A DNA stretch of 53,549 nucleotides from RGIG4576 sp964606575 (GCA_964606575.1 CAZSHA010000008.1:1-53549); one strand, 5' to 3'. Shown: positions 18,926-29,635, counted from the first letter of the stretch. The notes: generated by a model not told the origin, from the sequence alone. Program-made: numbers and translations.

Positions 18926-19374
18926 TTCTTATACTTATTGGCAATTTTAACAATAGACTAAGTTAACAGCTAATCAATAGAGTTGAATATTTCACGTTCC
19001 TTATTGGCTTTGGCTTGCTTAAAATAATAAGAAGGCTTGATTTTTCCCCTATTGGCTTTATTCTTTTTAATGTGTCTTTTTTCTGTACCCATTTCAAAAA
19101 ATTTCAACCTGAAATCTCCCAATAGGTGAACTTTCGCAGATTCTCCTTTTTTATCAACACTTGTTTTAATGCCACTGCCTAAAGTTTTACCGTTCCATTT
19201 GTTTTTATGATTAATGGCTTTACCTATAACTTTCCTTAGCTGTTTCTTAGTTTCTTTTACTAATATGCTGCTTGACTTTCTTAGAGCTGCCTTGTGTGCC
19301 TGTTTCTATTGTTTACCTGTCAAGTCTGCGAATAGATTAATAACTTGCTTTGAATCAACTTCTAATTTATTCAT
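18922..19374 (-). CDS. HK97 gp10-like head-tail/tail completion protein (TAG-recoded)
   Basis: 150 aa, basic. TAG is read as Gln at codons 23, 135 and 139. 'AHKAALRKSSSILVKETKKQLR' near the N-terminus and 'FFEMGTEKRHI' mid-protein (the conserved 'E.GT..R' motif) are characteristic of HK97 gp10-like proteins. It overlaps the adaptor gene by 8 nt and the DUF3168 gene by 4 nt. Stop TGA. Confidence 0.85.
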
Positions 19375-19684
19375 TTATCAACTCTGTTGTTATAAGGATA
19401 AACTGCTTTTTAATATCTTTATTTATACTTATAATACGGTATTTGTTACCATTCCATATTATACGCATTTGCTCTTTGATGTCGTGGTATCGCCTTACTT
19501 TGAAAAGTACAGTATAATTAAAAACAATCTCGTTGTTTTCTGTCTGCCTGTTACCTGAATTATAAGTAATTTCAGCCCTTGTGTTTATATACTCTTTCCA
19601 TTCCGTAGTATTTGCACCGTACTTGTTTTGTATTGTAGTAGGAGCTTGAACCGTAATTTTATCTGTTAAAATCCCTGCTCTCAT
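19367..19684 (-). CDS. Head-tail adaptor (stopper) protein
   Basis: 105 aa. 'MRAGILTDKITVQAPTTIQNKYG', 'WKEYINTRAEI' and 'VLFKVRRYHDI...RIIWNGNKYRI' follow the pattern of Phage_H_T_join (SPP1 gp16-like) head closure proteins. No TAG codon. It overlaps the upstream connector by 4 nt (ATGA) and the next gene by 8 nt; stop TAA. Confidence 0.87.
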   Translation of the reverse strand: MRAGILTDKITVQAPTTIQNKYGANTTEWKEYINTRAEITYNSGNRQTENNEIVFNYTVLFKVRRYHDIKEQMRIIWNGNKYRIISINKDIKKQFILITTELINE

Positions 19685-19983
19685 TTTATTTCATAATGCT
19701 TATAAAGTCCTACTAGATATTCGTATGTGTAAGGTATTTTTACGGCTGTTCCAAATGCTACTGGCTCACGGTTAGCGTATAAATTGCCAATAGTGAGAAG
19801 CATAGCCTGAATTAAAGCAGGCGGCAATTCACCGCCTACTTCTAAGTCAGATAAAGCTATGTCTAAGTGTTTAGAAATACTATCCTCTGCCACAGCAATT
19901 AAAGCCGTAATATAAGCATCATCGTCAGTGAAATTGCTATCAATTAATAGGTGTGTCTTAGCCTGTTCTAAAGAAATATACAT
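19681..19983 (-). CDS. Head-tail connector protein (gp6-like)
   Basis: 100 aa. 'SLEQAKTHLLIDSNFTDDDAYITALIAVAEDSISKHL' is the classic start of gp6-like/DnaT-like connector adaptors, and 'PPALIQAMLLTIGNLYANREPVA' is the conserved second half. No TAG codon. It lies 18 bp after the capsid gene and overlaps the adaptor by 4 nt. Confidence 0.88.
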   Translation of the reverse strand: MYISLEQAKTHLLIDSNFTDDDAYITALIAVAEDSISKHLDIALSDLEVGGELPPALIQAMLLTIGNLYANREPVAFGTAVKIPYTYEYLVGLYKHYEIK

Positions 19984-20001
19984 AGCTTATAATAACATTA
20001 A

Positions 20002-21174
20002 TCAGGCTAATACTTTAGTTACAAATGCTTCTGTTCTGCGAGGTTTAGCGTCAAAATAAGCATTGATAACGATTCTAACTTGACCGTTGGCTGCTTGTGT
20101 GTAAGGGTCTACAGTCAAATCAATACCACCCCATTGAGCTATAACATAATCCGCAAAATTACCCATTACTACACCTTTGCCAGTAACGGCTGAAGTTGAA
20201 AATACTGGATAACCATTTACTTCTTCTCCTTCCATAATCATTTTACCAGAACCAGCATCTATCTTTGTTGTTTTTAAAGTAGCTTTAGCAGAAGGCGAAA
20301 CAATAAAGCTGATATTTCCTTTTACATTAGATGCTTCTAATGTAGATTCCATATTTACAATATCAGTAAAAGTAACAGCATCAGCATCCGCCCCAATACC
20401 ATAAAATAAACCTGCTGGTTTAGTAGTGTCACCTGCTGCTGTTCCTAAAATAGTAGCTTCAAGTTTTTCAGAAATAGCGTTAACAATATCCTATTTAAGC
20501 ATTTCTTCTGCTGATACTGAATCTTGAATAAGGAACTGCTTAGAAATATCAATAAACGCAGTAAGTCGTTTAGGTTCTAAATTCACTTCTGTAAATATAC
20601 CTTTGCCATTATCAGCAGCATCAACTTCTCCCTTCCAGCCAACATTTGAGCCTGAATAAACTGGAATACTAACATTACCAACCAAACCATTCATATAGGT
20701 TGCACCAGCTTTAACCATTACTAGGCTGTTTCTTAGCGGTTCAAGAATGTTCAATTTGTCAGTTGCTACTGTTTCTTTTCCGTCTAGGTCTGTTGTTGCC
20801 TGAATTTTATCACCTCTTTCTTCAATCGGCAAAACAATCTAACCGCTATAAGATTGACCTGCTTTTCGCATTTCAGAAATACCTTCGTTTACTACTTCTT
20901 GACTTCTTTCGTCTAATTGTCTGTTGTTTGCTATATCGTTAATAGCTTTCAAAAGTGAAAATTTTTCCATTTTGTTACTTGTTTTGTTTTTAAAATCAAC
21001 TGTTTCAATTTGCCTAATCTCGTTGTTAATGTCCTCAATCTATTTAATAAAGTTATTAAAATCCTCTGTTTCCTTTTCATTCAGTTTTCTAGCTTCCTAT
21101 TTAGCTAGATTAATCATTTCGTTCGCCTTGTCCGTAATGATTTGTTTTTTATCTATCAATTCCAAAGAGTTCAT
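20002..21174 (-). CDS. Major capsid protein, HK97 fold (TAG-recoded)
   Basis: 390 aa with TAG as Gln at codons 26, 45, 112 and 228. The first 65-70 residues are charged coiled coil (scaffold-like delta domain, probably removed by the protease). The shell then begins near 'SYSGQIVLPIEERGDK'. 'GWKGEVDAADNGKGIFTEVNLEPKRLTAFIDISKQFL' and 'KAGATYMNG' match HK97-type capsids, as does the late 'VFSTSAVTGKGVVMGNFADYVIAQWGG'. The ATG overlaps the protease stop (ATGA). Under the standard code only the first 25 residues would be made. Stop TGA. Confidence 0.92.
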
Positions 21175-21719
21175 TTTAATTTGTCAGTCAGTTCTTTGTA
21201 ATAATCAGTTAAATCTTCTCTTTCTAATTCTAGCATTTTCCTAAGTGCTACAGAAGTATCTGGATAGGCTTCTTTATAAACTGGAGAAACATCAAACAAT
21301 TCTTTAAATTTATTGATGGTTCTCAAATAACGACCTTCTTTGTTTTTAGTCCACGTGTCTTTTTCAATGGTAAAAGCAAAACTGCTGGTTGTAATATCCC
21401 CACGCTTCAAGCCCTCTAACAATTCTTCTCCAAGTGCAGTGTTAGGTGCTTCAAATCTATACTTTAATCCTGTATCATCTACAAATAATTCTAAGCTGCC
21501 TTTCCCGTATTTGCTCCTTGCTAAAATACCCCTTTCCTAATTATGGTTAAGTAAACAAAGAATATCAGAATTATCTAAAACACCTTCTAAGGCTGTAGGC
21601 TCTATAACTTCTGTAAATCCCCCCAAGTCCCTAGATTCTGAATTGAACACAATAGCATAACCTTCTACAGTTCTGCTGTCGCTTTTAATCTGCTGGTTAA
21701 AGTTCCGTAGTTCCCTCAT
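21171..21719 (-). CDS. Prohead protease, HK97 family (TAG-recoded)
   Basis: 182 aa, with TAG as Gln at codon 61. 'RTVEGYAIVFNSESRDLGGFTEVIEPTAL', 'LLNHNQERGILARS' (catalytic His; TAG supplies the Q) and 'ITTSSFAFTI' (Ser region) are the hallmark segments of U35/S78-type prohead proteases. It processes the capsid delta domain. It overlaps the portal gene by 23 nt and the capsid gene by 4 nt. Stop TGA. Confidence 0.9.
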
Positions 21720-22905
21720 TTGTTTCTGTAATGTTGTTGTTAACTGCTTTATCTAACGGTTGTGTATTTACTTGAATAAAAGTACTGTCACCATTCTTTA
21801 AAGCAGGTAAATCTAAAATCTTTCTTATCTCGTTAGGGCTAATAACCCCAATCTGAAATAATGTATTATAATAGTTTGCTAAACTAGCTTTATCAGCTCT
21901 TAGTAAAACAGAAGTGTCAAATCTTACTTCTATATTGCTACGTTCAGATGGCTTGTATAATTTACGTTCAAATTCAAGTTCTATCTTTTCCAATAAAGGA
22001 GCAAGCGTATCAGTGAGAAACGCCAACTGTGTAGCTTCTACTGTGCTATAACTTGACTTAGATAAATCAAACGCTTTTACTGGAGAAACGCCAAAGAAAC
22101 GGCAAATATCAATCACATTAAATTGTCTTGTTTCCAATAATTGTGCATCTGAAGGATTAACTGTAATAGGTTGGAAATCCATATTACCCTCTAATACAGC
22201 TACTCCGTTAGGTGTTCCAGTGGTAGGGCTGAAAGCTGTTTGCCAACTTGTTTTTAAGTCCGTTTTCTGTTTGCTTGTTAAAGTGGACTGAACTTTTAGA
22301 ATACCCGCTAAATTGGCACCGCCTTTAAAAAAGCCTTGTGCGTGTGCTTCTGAATCAGCACTCAATCCTAAAGTTTGCCTTGCGTGCTGCAACGTGCTTA
22401 TTCCTGTAATACCGTCATAACTAAAGTTTAAAATATGTATCATATTGCACGCTTCAATATATCTAGGCATACCAGTAACATTATATTTTATTCTGTTCCT
22501 ATCCTTTATAATAGTTACATCGTCAGGATTAATATAGTGCATAGCCGTAGCGTTTCCTTTCTAATCTCTTTCAATATAAGCATATCCATTGCCTTTTAAA
22601 AGTACGCTGACAATTAAAGTTTTCATAAATGTAAACCTACTCATTATTTGGTTAGGCTCTTTATTGAGCAAATAATAAGTATTATGTTTTGTGTGCTTCT
22701 CTTTATATCCAGCTCCATTTATAAAGAATGGTTCAAGCGGTAACTATGCAACAGCATCACTAATAACATCAACACACCTGTAAACAGTAGATAAAAGCAT
22801 AGCTTTATTTGTTGTGTAATTCCCGCCTATATGGTTATATAGCAAGCTGTCAAAATATGCGTTTCTTTCTTCTTGCGGTTTCTTTTCCCAAAATTTCCAG
22901 TTCAT
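21697..22905 (-). CDS. Portal protein, HK97 family (TAG-recoded)
   Basis: 402 aa. 'TVYRCVDVISDAVAQLPLEPFF' (TAG at codon 54 is the Q), 'LLNKEPNQIMSRFTFMKTLIVSVLLKGNGYAYIERDQKGN' (second TAG at codon 115) and 'FFGVSPVKAFDLSKSSYSTVEATQLAFLTDTLAPLLEKIE' are diagnostic of HK97-type portals. It forms the 12-mer DNA gateway of the capsid and docks the terminase. It starts 2 nt after TerL ends. Stop TAA. Confidence 0.93.
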
Positions 22906-22907
22906 TG

Positions 22908-24530
22908 TTAAATTGAAATTATTTCATTACTAAAATGTGGAGTTTTCAAAAACATACCTAAAGCCTGAATCATTGCTATAGTTCCGTCTATCTTTTTCCT
23001 TTCAACATTCTTGTTAGGCTTTACATTACCGTTATGATCAGATTTTAAAGATACGTTTCTAAAGCAAAATCTATTTATTTCGTTATTATCAATAATAGCC
23101 TTGCCTGATAAAATCAAGCGTTCTAATTCTCTGGTCGGCATATTAAAATTACCTAAACTCTAAGAGTATTCTTCTAAAGGCAAACCATTGTCAACGGCAT
23201 CTATAGCCCACTAAGTAGCGTTATATTTGTCGTATCCTATAACTTGAATACATAAGTTTTCAGCGTTTTTTAATATGTCAGTTGTAATATAATCGTAATC
23301 TGTGACATTTCCAGAAGTAACAGTAAGTAATCCCTGCTATTTCCAATATTTATAAAGTTCTTTATCTGGCTTTTCTATTAATGCGGATTCAGGTAAATAG
23401 TAGTCCGTTTTAAAATAATAATACCCATCATTAACAATAAGGTATGAAACGGCGGTTAAGTCAGAAGTTGCTGCTAAATCCACACCTATAAACGCAGGCA
23501 TATCTTTAAATTGCAATAAATCTACTTTCTTGCTGCACTTCACTATATAATCATCAGGAATCCACACGTTAGAGCTATCACACCATATATTAAGCGTTTT
23601 TGTCTTTACTCCAACTTCGTCAGAAGGATTATTAACTGCTTGCTGTACCTATCCAGCTATATATTTATTTGTAACAGTAATATTTAAATTTGGGGAACAT
23701 TTAACCCAATTATTTGGCTCTCTCCAATCATCACCAACATCTAAAGAATAAATAGCTATAAACATTTCATCATCTTGTTTCAGTTCATTAAGCACCTCAA
23801 TAGCCACAGACCTTAATTGGTAGCAGGGTAAAGTTTTATCAAATCCTGCTGTTGTAATAGTACATAAATGTGGATTTTCACGCATACCCATAGATGATTT
23901 TATAACATCTCTAACCCTGCTGTTCTTTGCTGCGTGGTACTCGTCAAGTAGTCCAAAACTGGCATTAAATCCGTCTAGCTTACTATCATCAGCGGCTAGG
24001 ACTTTTAATTTTGAATTAGTAGCACTAAATAAAATGTCTGCTCTATATGGTGTGAAATATTTTCCTTTAATGTCAAGCCCTTTAACAAACTTACTGCACA
24101 TATCAAAAGCAATTTTTGCCTGTTCTTTAGAATTGGCAGCTAATAAGACTTCTGCACCATCTTCACCATCAGCTATAAGATAGTATAAGCATAGTGCAGA
24201 AGCTAAAGCCGTCTTTCCTTGTTTTCTGCTTACTTCTATATAACTACTTGTAAATCGTCTTGTGTTTGTTTCTTTCCAATAAAATCCTACAATATTAGCA
24301 ACAATAAACTGTTGCCAGTCTTGTAGTATAAAGTTCGTTCCGCTGTGTTTACCTGTAAAATGTTTCAATGTGCTTATAAATGCTATAGCCCTATCTACTA
24401 CATCTTCTTTAAAAACCAAGTCATTTCTTTTTAAATCATTCAAGAACCTTTTACAAGCCAGTTTAATAGTGTCACCTGATATAATTTTGCCAGATATAAT
24501 ATTTTCCGCATATCTGTAATATCCTTTCAT
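22908..24530 (-). CDS. Terminase large subunit (TAG-recoded)
   Basis: 540 aa with TAG as Gln at codons 294, 398, 440 and 457. The ATPase domain carries Walker A SRKQGKT (101-107) and Walker B 'GLLDEYHAAK' (DE at 196-197). The nuclease domain has the first acidic motif 'AFIGVDLAATSDLTAV'. The C-terminal region 'VIGYDKYNATQWAIDAV' and 'YSQSLGNFNMPTRELERLI' has Gln at two TAG positions where Gln is common in this family. It packages DNA into the prohead. Under the standard code it would break into four pieces and lose the nuclease. Stop TAA. Confidence 0.94.
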
Positions 24531-24532
24531 TT

Positions 24533-25108
24533 TTAATTAATCCATTTTATAATGGTATCGCCTTTAAATCCTTTTTCCCATACAAACCAAGCGTAAGCAA
24601 TAGCGGAATTTTGTTTATATGTTTCAAAATCTCCATTTTTAGCACAGTTCAACCTACTAGATGATACATACACCACTTTAGGCGGATTTGCAAGAAACAT
24701 CTTTTTGCGTTTCTTTCCTTCTAAGAATTGAAGTTTTAAAAACATTGCAACTTTCTTTCCAATTGGTATAATGCTTAAAGACTTTTCCACAAACTCACTG
24801 GCATACTTATAAGGTGGATTTGTTATAATATCACCGTTCCATTCAGTTACTTCTTCACTTAAAAAGTCCTATAATTCATTATCACATCTGTTTATTAAAT
24901 CTGTACTTCTCACATTATACCCAGCTTGTTCAAGAACTTTAGTTATATGCTTTTCTCCGCAAGCACATTCCCATATATTTTTATCAAACTATTCTACTTC
25001 TAACAATAATTCTGTTGCTCTGGGTTCTGTTGCGTAATAATCATATTCTTCTCGTTCCCCTTTAGCGTGGTTAGTTGCTCCTAGTGCTATAAATACTTTG
25101 TCTGCCAT
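24533..25108 (-). CDS. Phage N6-adenine DNA methyltransferase, NPPY type (TAG-recoded)
   Basis: 191 aa with TAG as Gln at codons 40 and 80. The order is 'YDYYATEPRATELLL', a degenerate SAM motif I 'IWECACGEKHITKVLEQAGY' (usual 'EPACGEGH' has become ECACGEK), 'VRSTDLI' and the catalytic NPPY ('IITNPPYKYASEF'). It overlaps the D12-class methyltransferase by 38 nt and abuts TerL. Likely DNA modification against host restriction; the target sequence is unknown. Confidence 0.83.
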
Positions 25109-25808
25109 AATATTGTAATTTATGTATAAATAATTTTTCTGTTGATGCTTTAGATTTTCTGCTTAAATTAGATTTTAATTCTTTTCTCCAGATAGGAATA
25201 AAATCAGCGGGGGCTTCGTATTCTGAAATATATAATAGATGATTTTCATTAACTTTCTATCTACACCAATCCCAAAAATCACTACTATTAAATTCTGTGT
25301 TATAATAGCTTGTGTCTTGATATGGCGGGTCGCAGTAAATAATTGAATTATTTGGTATTTTTAAATCTTGATAATCAGAAATAACTAGCTTAATTCCCCC
25401 TAAAGACTAATTTAATAAATTATTTCGTTTTTCTTTAATATAATTCCGTTGACCTGTTTTTGTCGTAGTGATACCCGCATAGCTCCTAAAAAATCTACCG
25501 TTATAACTACAAATAAATCCCGCAAAACCTACTAACCAATCAGGATAATTATCTTTATTTTCCTTTATTGCTTGATATTCTTGTTTCTCAATATATTCAG
25601 GTAGTATATTACCTTCCTATACGTATTTCAATAAAGCAATTAAATATTTATTATTGTCTGAACCCAATTTAAAAGGATGATTTATTTTATCAATAACATT
25701 ACAACCTCCTACAAATGGTTCAATATACCACTAACTAGGTTTTAGGTCTTTTGTTATAATAGGAATTATTTCATTTGCTATCCTATTTTTACTTCCCATA
25801 TAGACCAT
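25071..25808 (-). CDS. D12-class N6-adenine DNA methyltransferase, Dam-like (TAG-recoded)
   Basis: 245 aa with TAG as Gln at codons 26, 64, 134 and 184. The N-terminal 'YMGSKNRIANEI' is the SAM-binding motif of Dam/D12 enzymes, 'WYIEPFVGGCNVI' is motif I, and 'SIIYCDPPYQDTSYY' is the catalytic DPPY. 'FWDWCRQKVNENHLLYISEYEAPADF' matches phage Dam proteins, with the fourth TAG at a Gln position. The start at 25808 gives MVYMGSK; an ATG three codons later is possible. Stop TAA. Probable anti-restriction role. Confidence 0.88.
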
Positions 25809-25816
25809 ATCAATAA

Positions 25817-26704
25817 TTATCTTATAAAACCAAATATATGTGCAATCACATCTACAGTCCAGCCATCACCAAGCACATCAGCCGCTTCATTTCTTGTAAG
25901 GCATTTAGTATATCCTTCTGGTACTGTCTGGCATCTTTCTAATTCAGTCTGATTAAGATAGCGGACACCATTAAAAACATCCGTTTCTCCTACTGGAATA
26001 TCTACAGCAGCCATACCTTTATAATAAGTATTATAGTAGTCACAACAGTCTAGGTAATGCTATTTATCTTTAAAAATTAGTGTAGTGAATCCTGACGAAT
26101 AGAAACGGTGAAACATTTTAATTGGCGTAGTTAATGGTCTAGAATCGCTAACAACCAAACATCTTGCCTTTTCTCTGTTTGAATATCCTTCTGTTAAAAT
26201 ATCATTTAAACTAATATCTTTCTTTTCAGGTAATGATAATATAGGTATGTTAGTCCAATAATATCTATTCCTTAGTGCTGGGGCTACAGAACTACTATTT
26301 ATATTTATAGGTTGTACCCCTAATAATTCACTTATTTTGTCTTGGTCTTCTTTCTTCATTTTTACATTTTCAAGTAAAAAGTAAGTTGGTTTTAATTCGT
26401 TTAATAATCGTAAGTATTCATAAAACAGACTAGACTTGCGACCATTTAAACCATCACGAATCTTGTTTGCTATAGAAAAATCCTAACAGGGGCTTCCACC
26501 TATTAATAAATCAATCCTAGGTAAATCGTTAGCTTTGATGTTTCTTACATCACCTAGTTGTATGGTATTTGGATAATTAGACTATGTTACTTTTATAGCA
26601 ATATCCTTTATTTCACTTGCAAAGTATTTATCAACCTTTATTCCAGCTCTTTCTAGGGCTATTTGTCCGCAACTAATACCGTCAAATAAACTTAGTACAT
26701 TCAT
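25817..26704 (-). CDS. C5-cytosine DNA methyltransferase; TAG at the invariant PCQ glutamine
   Basis: 295 aa with TAG at codons 41, 74 and 215. Motif I is 'VLSLFDGISCGQIALERAG'. Motif IV reads GGSPC-TAG-DFS at codons 69-77, where the Cys (73) is the catalytic nucleophile and the next residue is Gln in essentially all C5 methyltransferases (PCQ). Motif VI 'FLLENVKM' and motif VIII 'ALRNRYYWTNIP' follow, with a target-recognition region and the C-terminal 'LGDGWTVDVIAHIF' motif X. The ATG overlaps the TerS stop (TAATG). Under standard decoding the protein ends after 40 residues. Stop TAA. Confidence 0.93.
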
Positions 26705-27075
26705 TAACGTTGTTCTTTACTGTCTTTAATAAACTGCTCAAAAGGTGAATTTTCTTCACTCTTTTCTATCTTTAATTTACTTCTGGCTTTAGCTGTTAAT
26801 CCAAATTCAGCCATTACTTTTAAAGCACTGTTCTAGGCATCTCTGGAAATCTTTACTGCTGGATGTTCTGCTATATTTCCCCTGTCAGATGTCACAGTTA
26901 TGCCTTCTTTTTCTACTTGTTTTTGTGCTTTTATAAAGGTGCTGTAATTTCGTGCAAGCATTGTTAAAGCTGCGTCATCTTGTAAAATGCCGTTATCTTC
27001 TAATGTTTCTACAACATATTTCATATAATTATAGGCATCTTTTTCTATGTCTTTAGGTATTACAAATTTTCCCAT
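26704..27075 (-). CDS. Terminase small subunit, P27 family (TAG-recoded)
   Basis: 123 aa with TAG as Gln at codon 81. 'LARNYSTFIKAQKQVEKEGITVTSDRGNIAEHPAVKISRDA' is the P27-type core, and readthrough continues as 'QNSALKVMAEFGLTAKARSKL', the expected P27 C-terminus. It binds phage DNA ends and recruits TerL, although TerL lies three genes downstream, separated by methyltransferases. It overlaps the nuclease gene by 16 nt. Confidence 0.9.
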
Positions 27076-27530
27076 TTTCCTATTTCTTTATTAAATTTAT
27101 ATTTATGTGCTATTTTGCTATCTATCAAATAACACTACTTTTGAACCATTGTATTATTATTTCCTGATGTTGTAGCAGGGCAGTATTTAGTTATAAATGT
27201 AGAATTGTTTTTTATATTGTTTGTTTCATAGATATATAGATAATCATCGCCAAAAAAGCAGGCATATATTCCGCAGTTGCAATTATTTTTCTACTACTAT
27301 AATAGGATATTGTTGTATTTCTCAACTTCCATTAAATGTGTGCTGTAATCCTTATATTTCAAATCTCTTACTTTAATTTCTGTTACATACGACTTTCCTT
27401 TAACTTTAAAAAAAGCGTCTACAGTGTCAAACTATCCTGAAGTAAACTAAACATCAGTAGCCTTTATTTGAGCAAGAAAACTATCTAACAGCTTCCTGCC
27501 TTTAATTTCGTTTTTCTAAAATTCATTCAT
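27060..27530 (-). CDS. Putative PD-(D/E)XK nuclease with seven TAG codons, three in tandem
   Basis: 156 aa. TAG is read as Gln at codons 5, 28, 33, 78, 79, 80 and 132; the triplet TAG TAG TAG is at 27291-27299. 'FDTVDAFFKVKGKSYVTEIKVRD' has the D-x(n)-E-x-K arrangement of PD-(D/E)XK nucleases, and 'CNCGIYACFFGDDYLYIYE' looks like the following core strands. Such proteins act as phage recombination or resolution nucleases or in packaging; the exact role is unknown. It starts inside the 3' end of the small coiled-coil gene (8-nt overlap) and ends 16 nt into terS. Confidence 0.72.
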
Positions 27531-27690
27531 AATTTTTTTGTGTTTTTTCGTGTAATAATTGATATTCTAAATCTATCTTTTTTCTGATATTATCTAATTC
27601 ATCTTCTAAAGTGTGCAATTTGTATTTAATGATAATGAAACGTAATGCACATAAGGCAAATAATAGCCAAAACATAATTTTTTTCGTCAT
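27523..27690 (-). CDS. Small membrane-anchored coiled-coil protein
   Basis: 55 aa: N-terminal hydrophobic helix 'IMFWLLFALCALRFIII', then a charged amphipathic helix ('KLHTLEDELDNIRKKIDLEYQLL'). Layout resembles small spanin/Rz-like or anchored regulatory proteins but position (head of the late operon) does not suggest lysis. No TAG, TGA stop overlapping the nuclease start region. Function unknown. Confidence 0.55.
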   Translation of the reverse strand: MTKKIMFWLLFALCALRFIIIKYKLHTLEDELDNIRKKIDLEYQLLHEKTQKNYE

Positions 27691-27735
27691 AATTCAGTGT
27701 GTTTAATGGTGTGTTAATCTTTAGTTTCTTAATTG

Positions 27736-27766
27736 TAATTATACACATTAAAAAATTGAGAACAAA
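27736..27766 (-). promoter_or_regulatory. Candidate late-operon promoter
   Basis: Minus strand: TTTG (27763-27766) and TATAATTA (27736-27743) with 19-bp spacing. The -7 box deviates from TAnnTTTG. It is the only reasonable start upstream of the long leftward operon running from 27.7 kb to the terminator at 18.05 kb. Confidence 0.35.
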
Positions 27767-27808
27767 ATAAAAATCTCACATTTGTTAAAATTCGCATTTA
27801 TAATCTTA

Positions 27809-29635
27809 TCACTCTATTGTGTTATCCGTCAAACTATTCTAAAACAAAAATTTTGCTCTAAATACATTATATCCTTTTGTGACTTTTCCATCTATCCGTT
27901 TAGTTGTAGGTTCTACATCATACCATTTGCCTATAGCTGTAGATTTTACTTTTTCTGTAATTCCTAGCATTGAATATATTTCCGTTAAATGCCTTATAAT
28001 ATCATTACAGCTATTAAAGCCAATACCTATTTTATCTTTTAATATCCTTGCTATCTTGTTATCATTGTCTTTGTCGCTGTCTAAAGCCATTAAAGCATCC
28101 TTAATTTTTGTTTGCGTGTATCTTAATGCTTTTACTTTTTCTTCTCCTAACTTATGATAAGCTGGAACTATTAAAGGGTGAATCTTTGTAATGTGTTCTG
28201 TTTCTTCTAAACTAAAATACAGTTTCTTTGTTAATTCCGCATATTTAAGAAACGCTTCTTTAAATGAAATCTTATTACTAGCCTTTTTAATGGTATCTGT
28301 TAAGTCCTCAAATTCTACTTCTGTTGTGCGGATATTATTCTTATTATATGCTTTAGTTAAAGCAATACCATTATTATAAATGGCTTGATTCAGTTGATAG
28401 TTATATAGTTCCAACTTTGGCAATAAGTCATTAACTATATAGCATTTATTTTCTTCGTCATAACTCATATATGCGTTATTGATAGCTAACTTGCTGGCTA
28501 AATCTTTTGCATTACTAGATAAATTATTAAAAGTTTCAGCTATTTCATTCGCACTTTTCAATAGCTTGTTAGTCCGTTCTTTCATTTCTTGATAGCTAAC
28601 ATCAAGGTTTAATTTTGTATTGCTATACACGTGTATAAGCATATTTCTAAACGGATTTGTTTTAGTTCTTATTCTCCCTGCAATTTGTGGTATATCTGTA
28701 TCAATTCCAAGTAAAGTATTGTTATTACTTGCATTACTCACCACAATACAAATGCCTGTTTCACTAAAATAGTCCGCACCTTCAAAAGATTTAGACGTGA
28801 TAAAGGTAAATTTCTTATTCTCGTTTCTGCTATTGCTAATAGTATAGCCGTTTAATGTATTACGGTTCTTCTCATTATCTGCACATACTATTTTCACTTC
28901 ATTATCTTTTAAATCACAATGTTTAAGGATAGCGGCTATATGTGTGACTGAATTTAAAAAGAAAAATGCTTCATAGCTCTTTTTTCCGTTAATAGTAATA
29001 TATCCGTCAGTTTTATAAGCATTGATAATGTTGGCAACTTTTATATATGGCTTATTCGTTTGCTCCAGCTTTACAAATAGCCTTTCTGTATCTAGCCATT
29101 CAGCTACTATTTCTTCAATACCTTCTAAACAGTTGGGTTTAAACTCTGCTTGTATTGGAGTTGCGGACATAAAACAGAATGATTTGAATTTCTTGAAATT
29201 ATTTAAAACTCCGTCTATTGCTTTGCTCCTATAAGAGTATGCTTTTAAAAATGTATGGTATTCGTCTATTAATAGGCGGTGTTCTTCAGGCTTTATAAAG
29301 TCAATCAAATAGGGCAGTTTGTCGTATGTGCAAAGTATCTTTATAATACTGTTGTTTTTAATGTAGTCTGCAAGCTCTTTCTTGACTTTATCAGTAAATA
29401 ATCCGAATAATCCAAATACATCTTTGCCGTTAACTGTAGAAGTGCCTGAATCCGTTCTATTAGTCTTGTTCACTATTAATTCAGTCGTGGGAACAGCAAT
29501 AATGTAATTCTCGTTATTTGTTAATGCTATTGTAGTACCACCGCACCCAGTAATAACTTTGTTGAAAATGCAATTATGCGGTAGGTCTTTTAGGTTTAGA
29601 AAACCGTTGTTTGAGTTAATTTTTAATGTAATCAT
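27809..29635 (-). CDS. Superfamily-2 helicase-like protein, 608 aa with TAG read through
   Basis: The frame has no TAG until codon 599; reading that as Gln adds a 10-residue tail and ends at TGA. It has a helicase-like layout: 'VITGCGGTT' at about 27-35 in place of Walker A (no Lys of GKT), DEYH box (124-127), 'FCFMSATP' motif III and 'QIAGRIR' motif VI. The Lys-less GCGGTT loop suggests either an altered ATP site or a non-catalytic remodeller. It probably supports phage DNA replication, as the only replication-type gene here. A 34-aa ORF overlaps its start by 20 nt. Confidence 0.75.

Noticed and set aside
10440..27530. A decayed, pseudogene-rich prophage
   Set aside because: Only TAG interrupts the genes; TAA and TGA never do, frames stay in register across many TAGs, gene overlaps are tight and conserved motifs are intact. 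Decay would produce all three stops and frameshifts.
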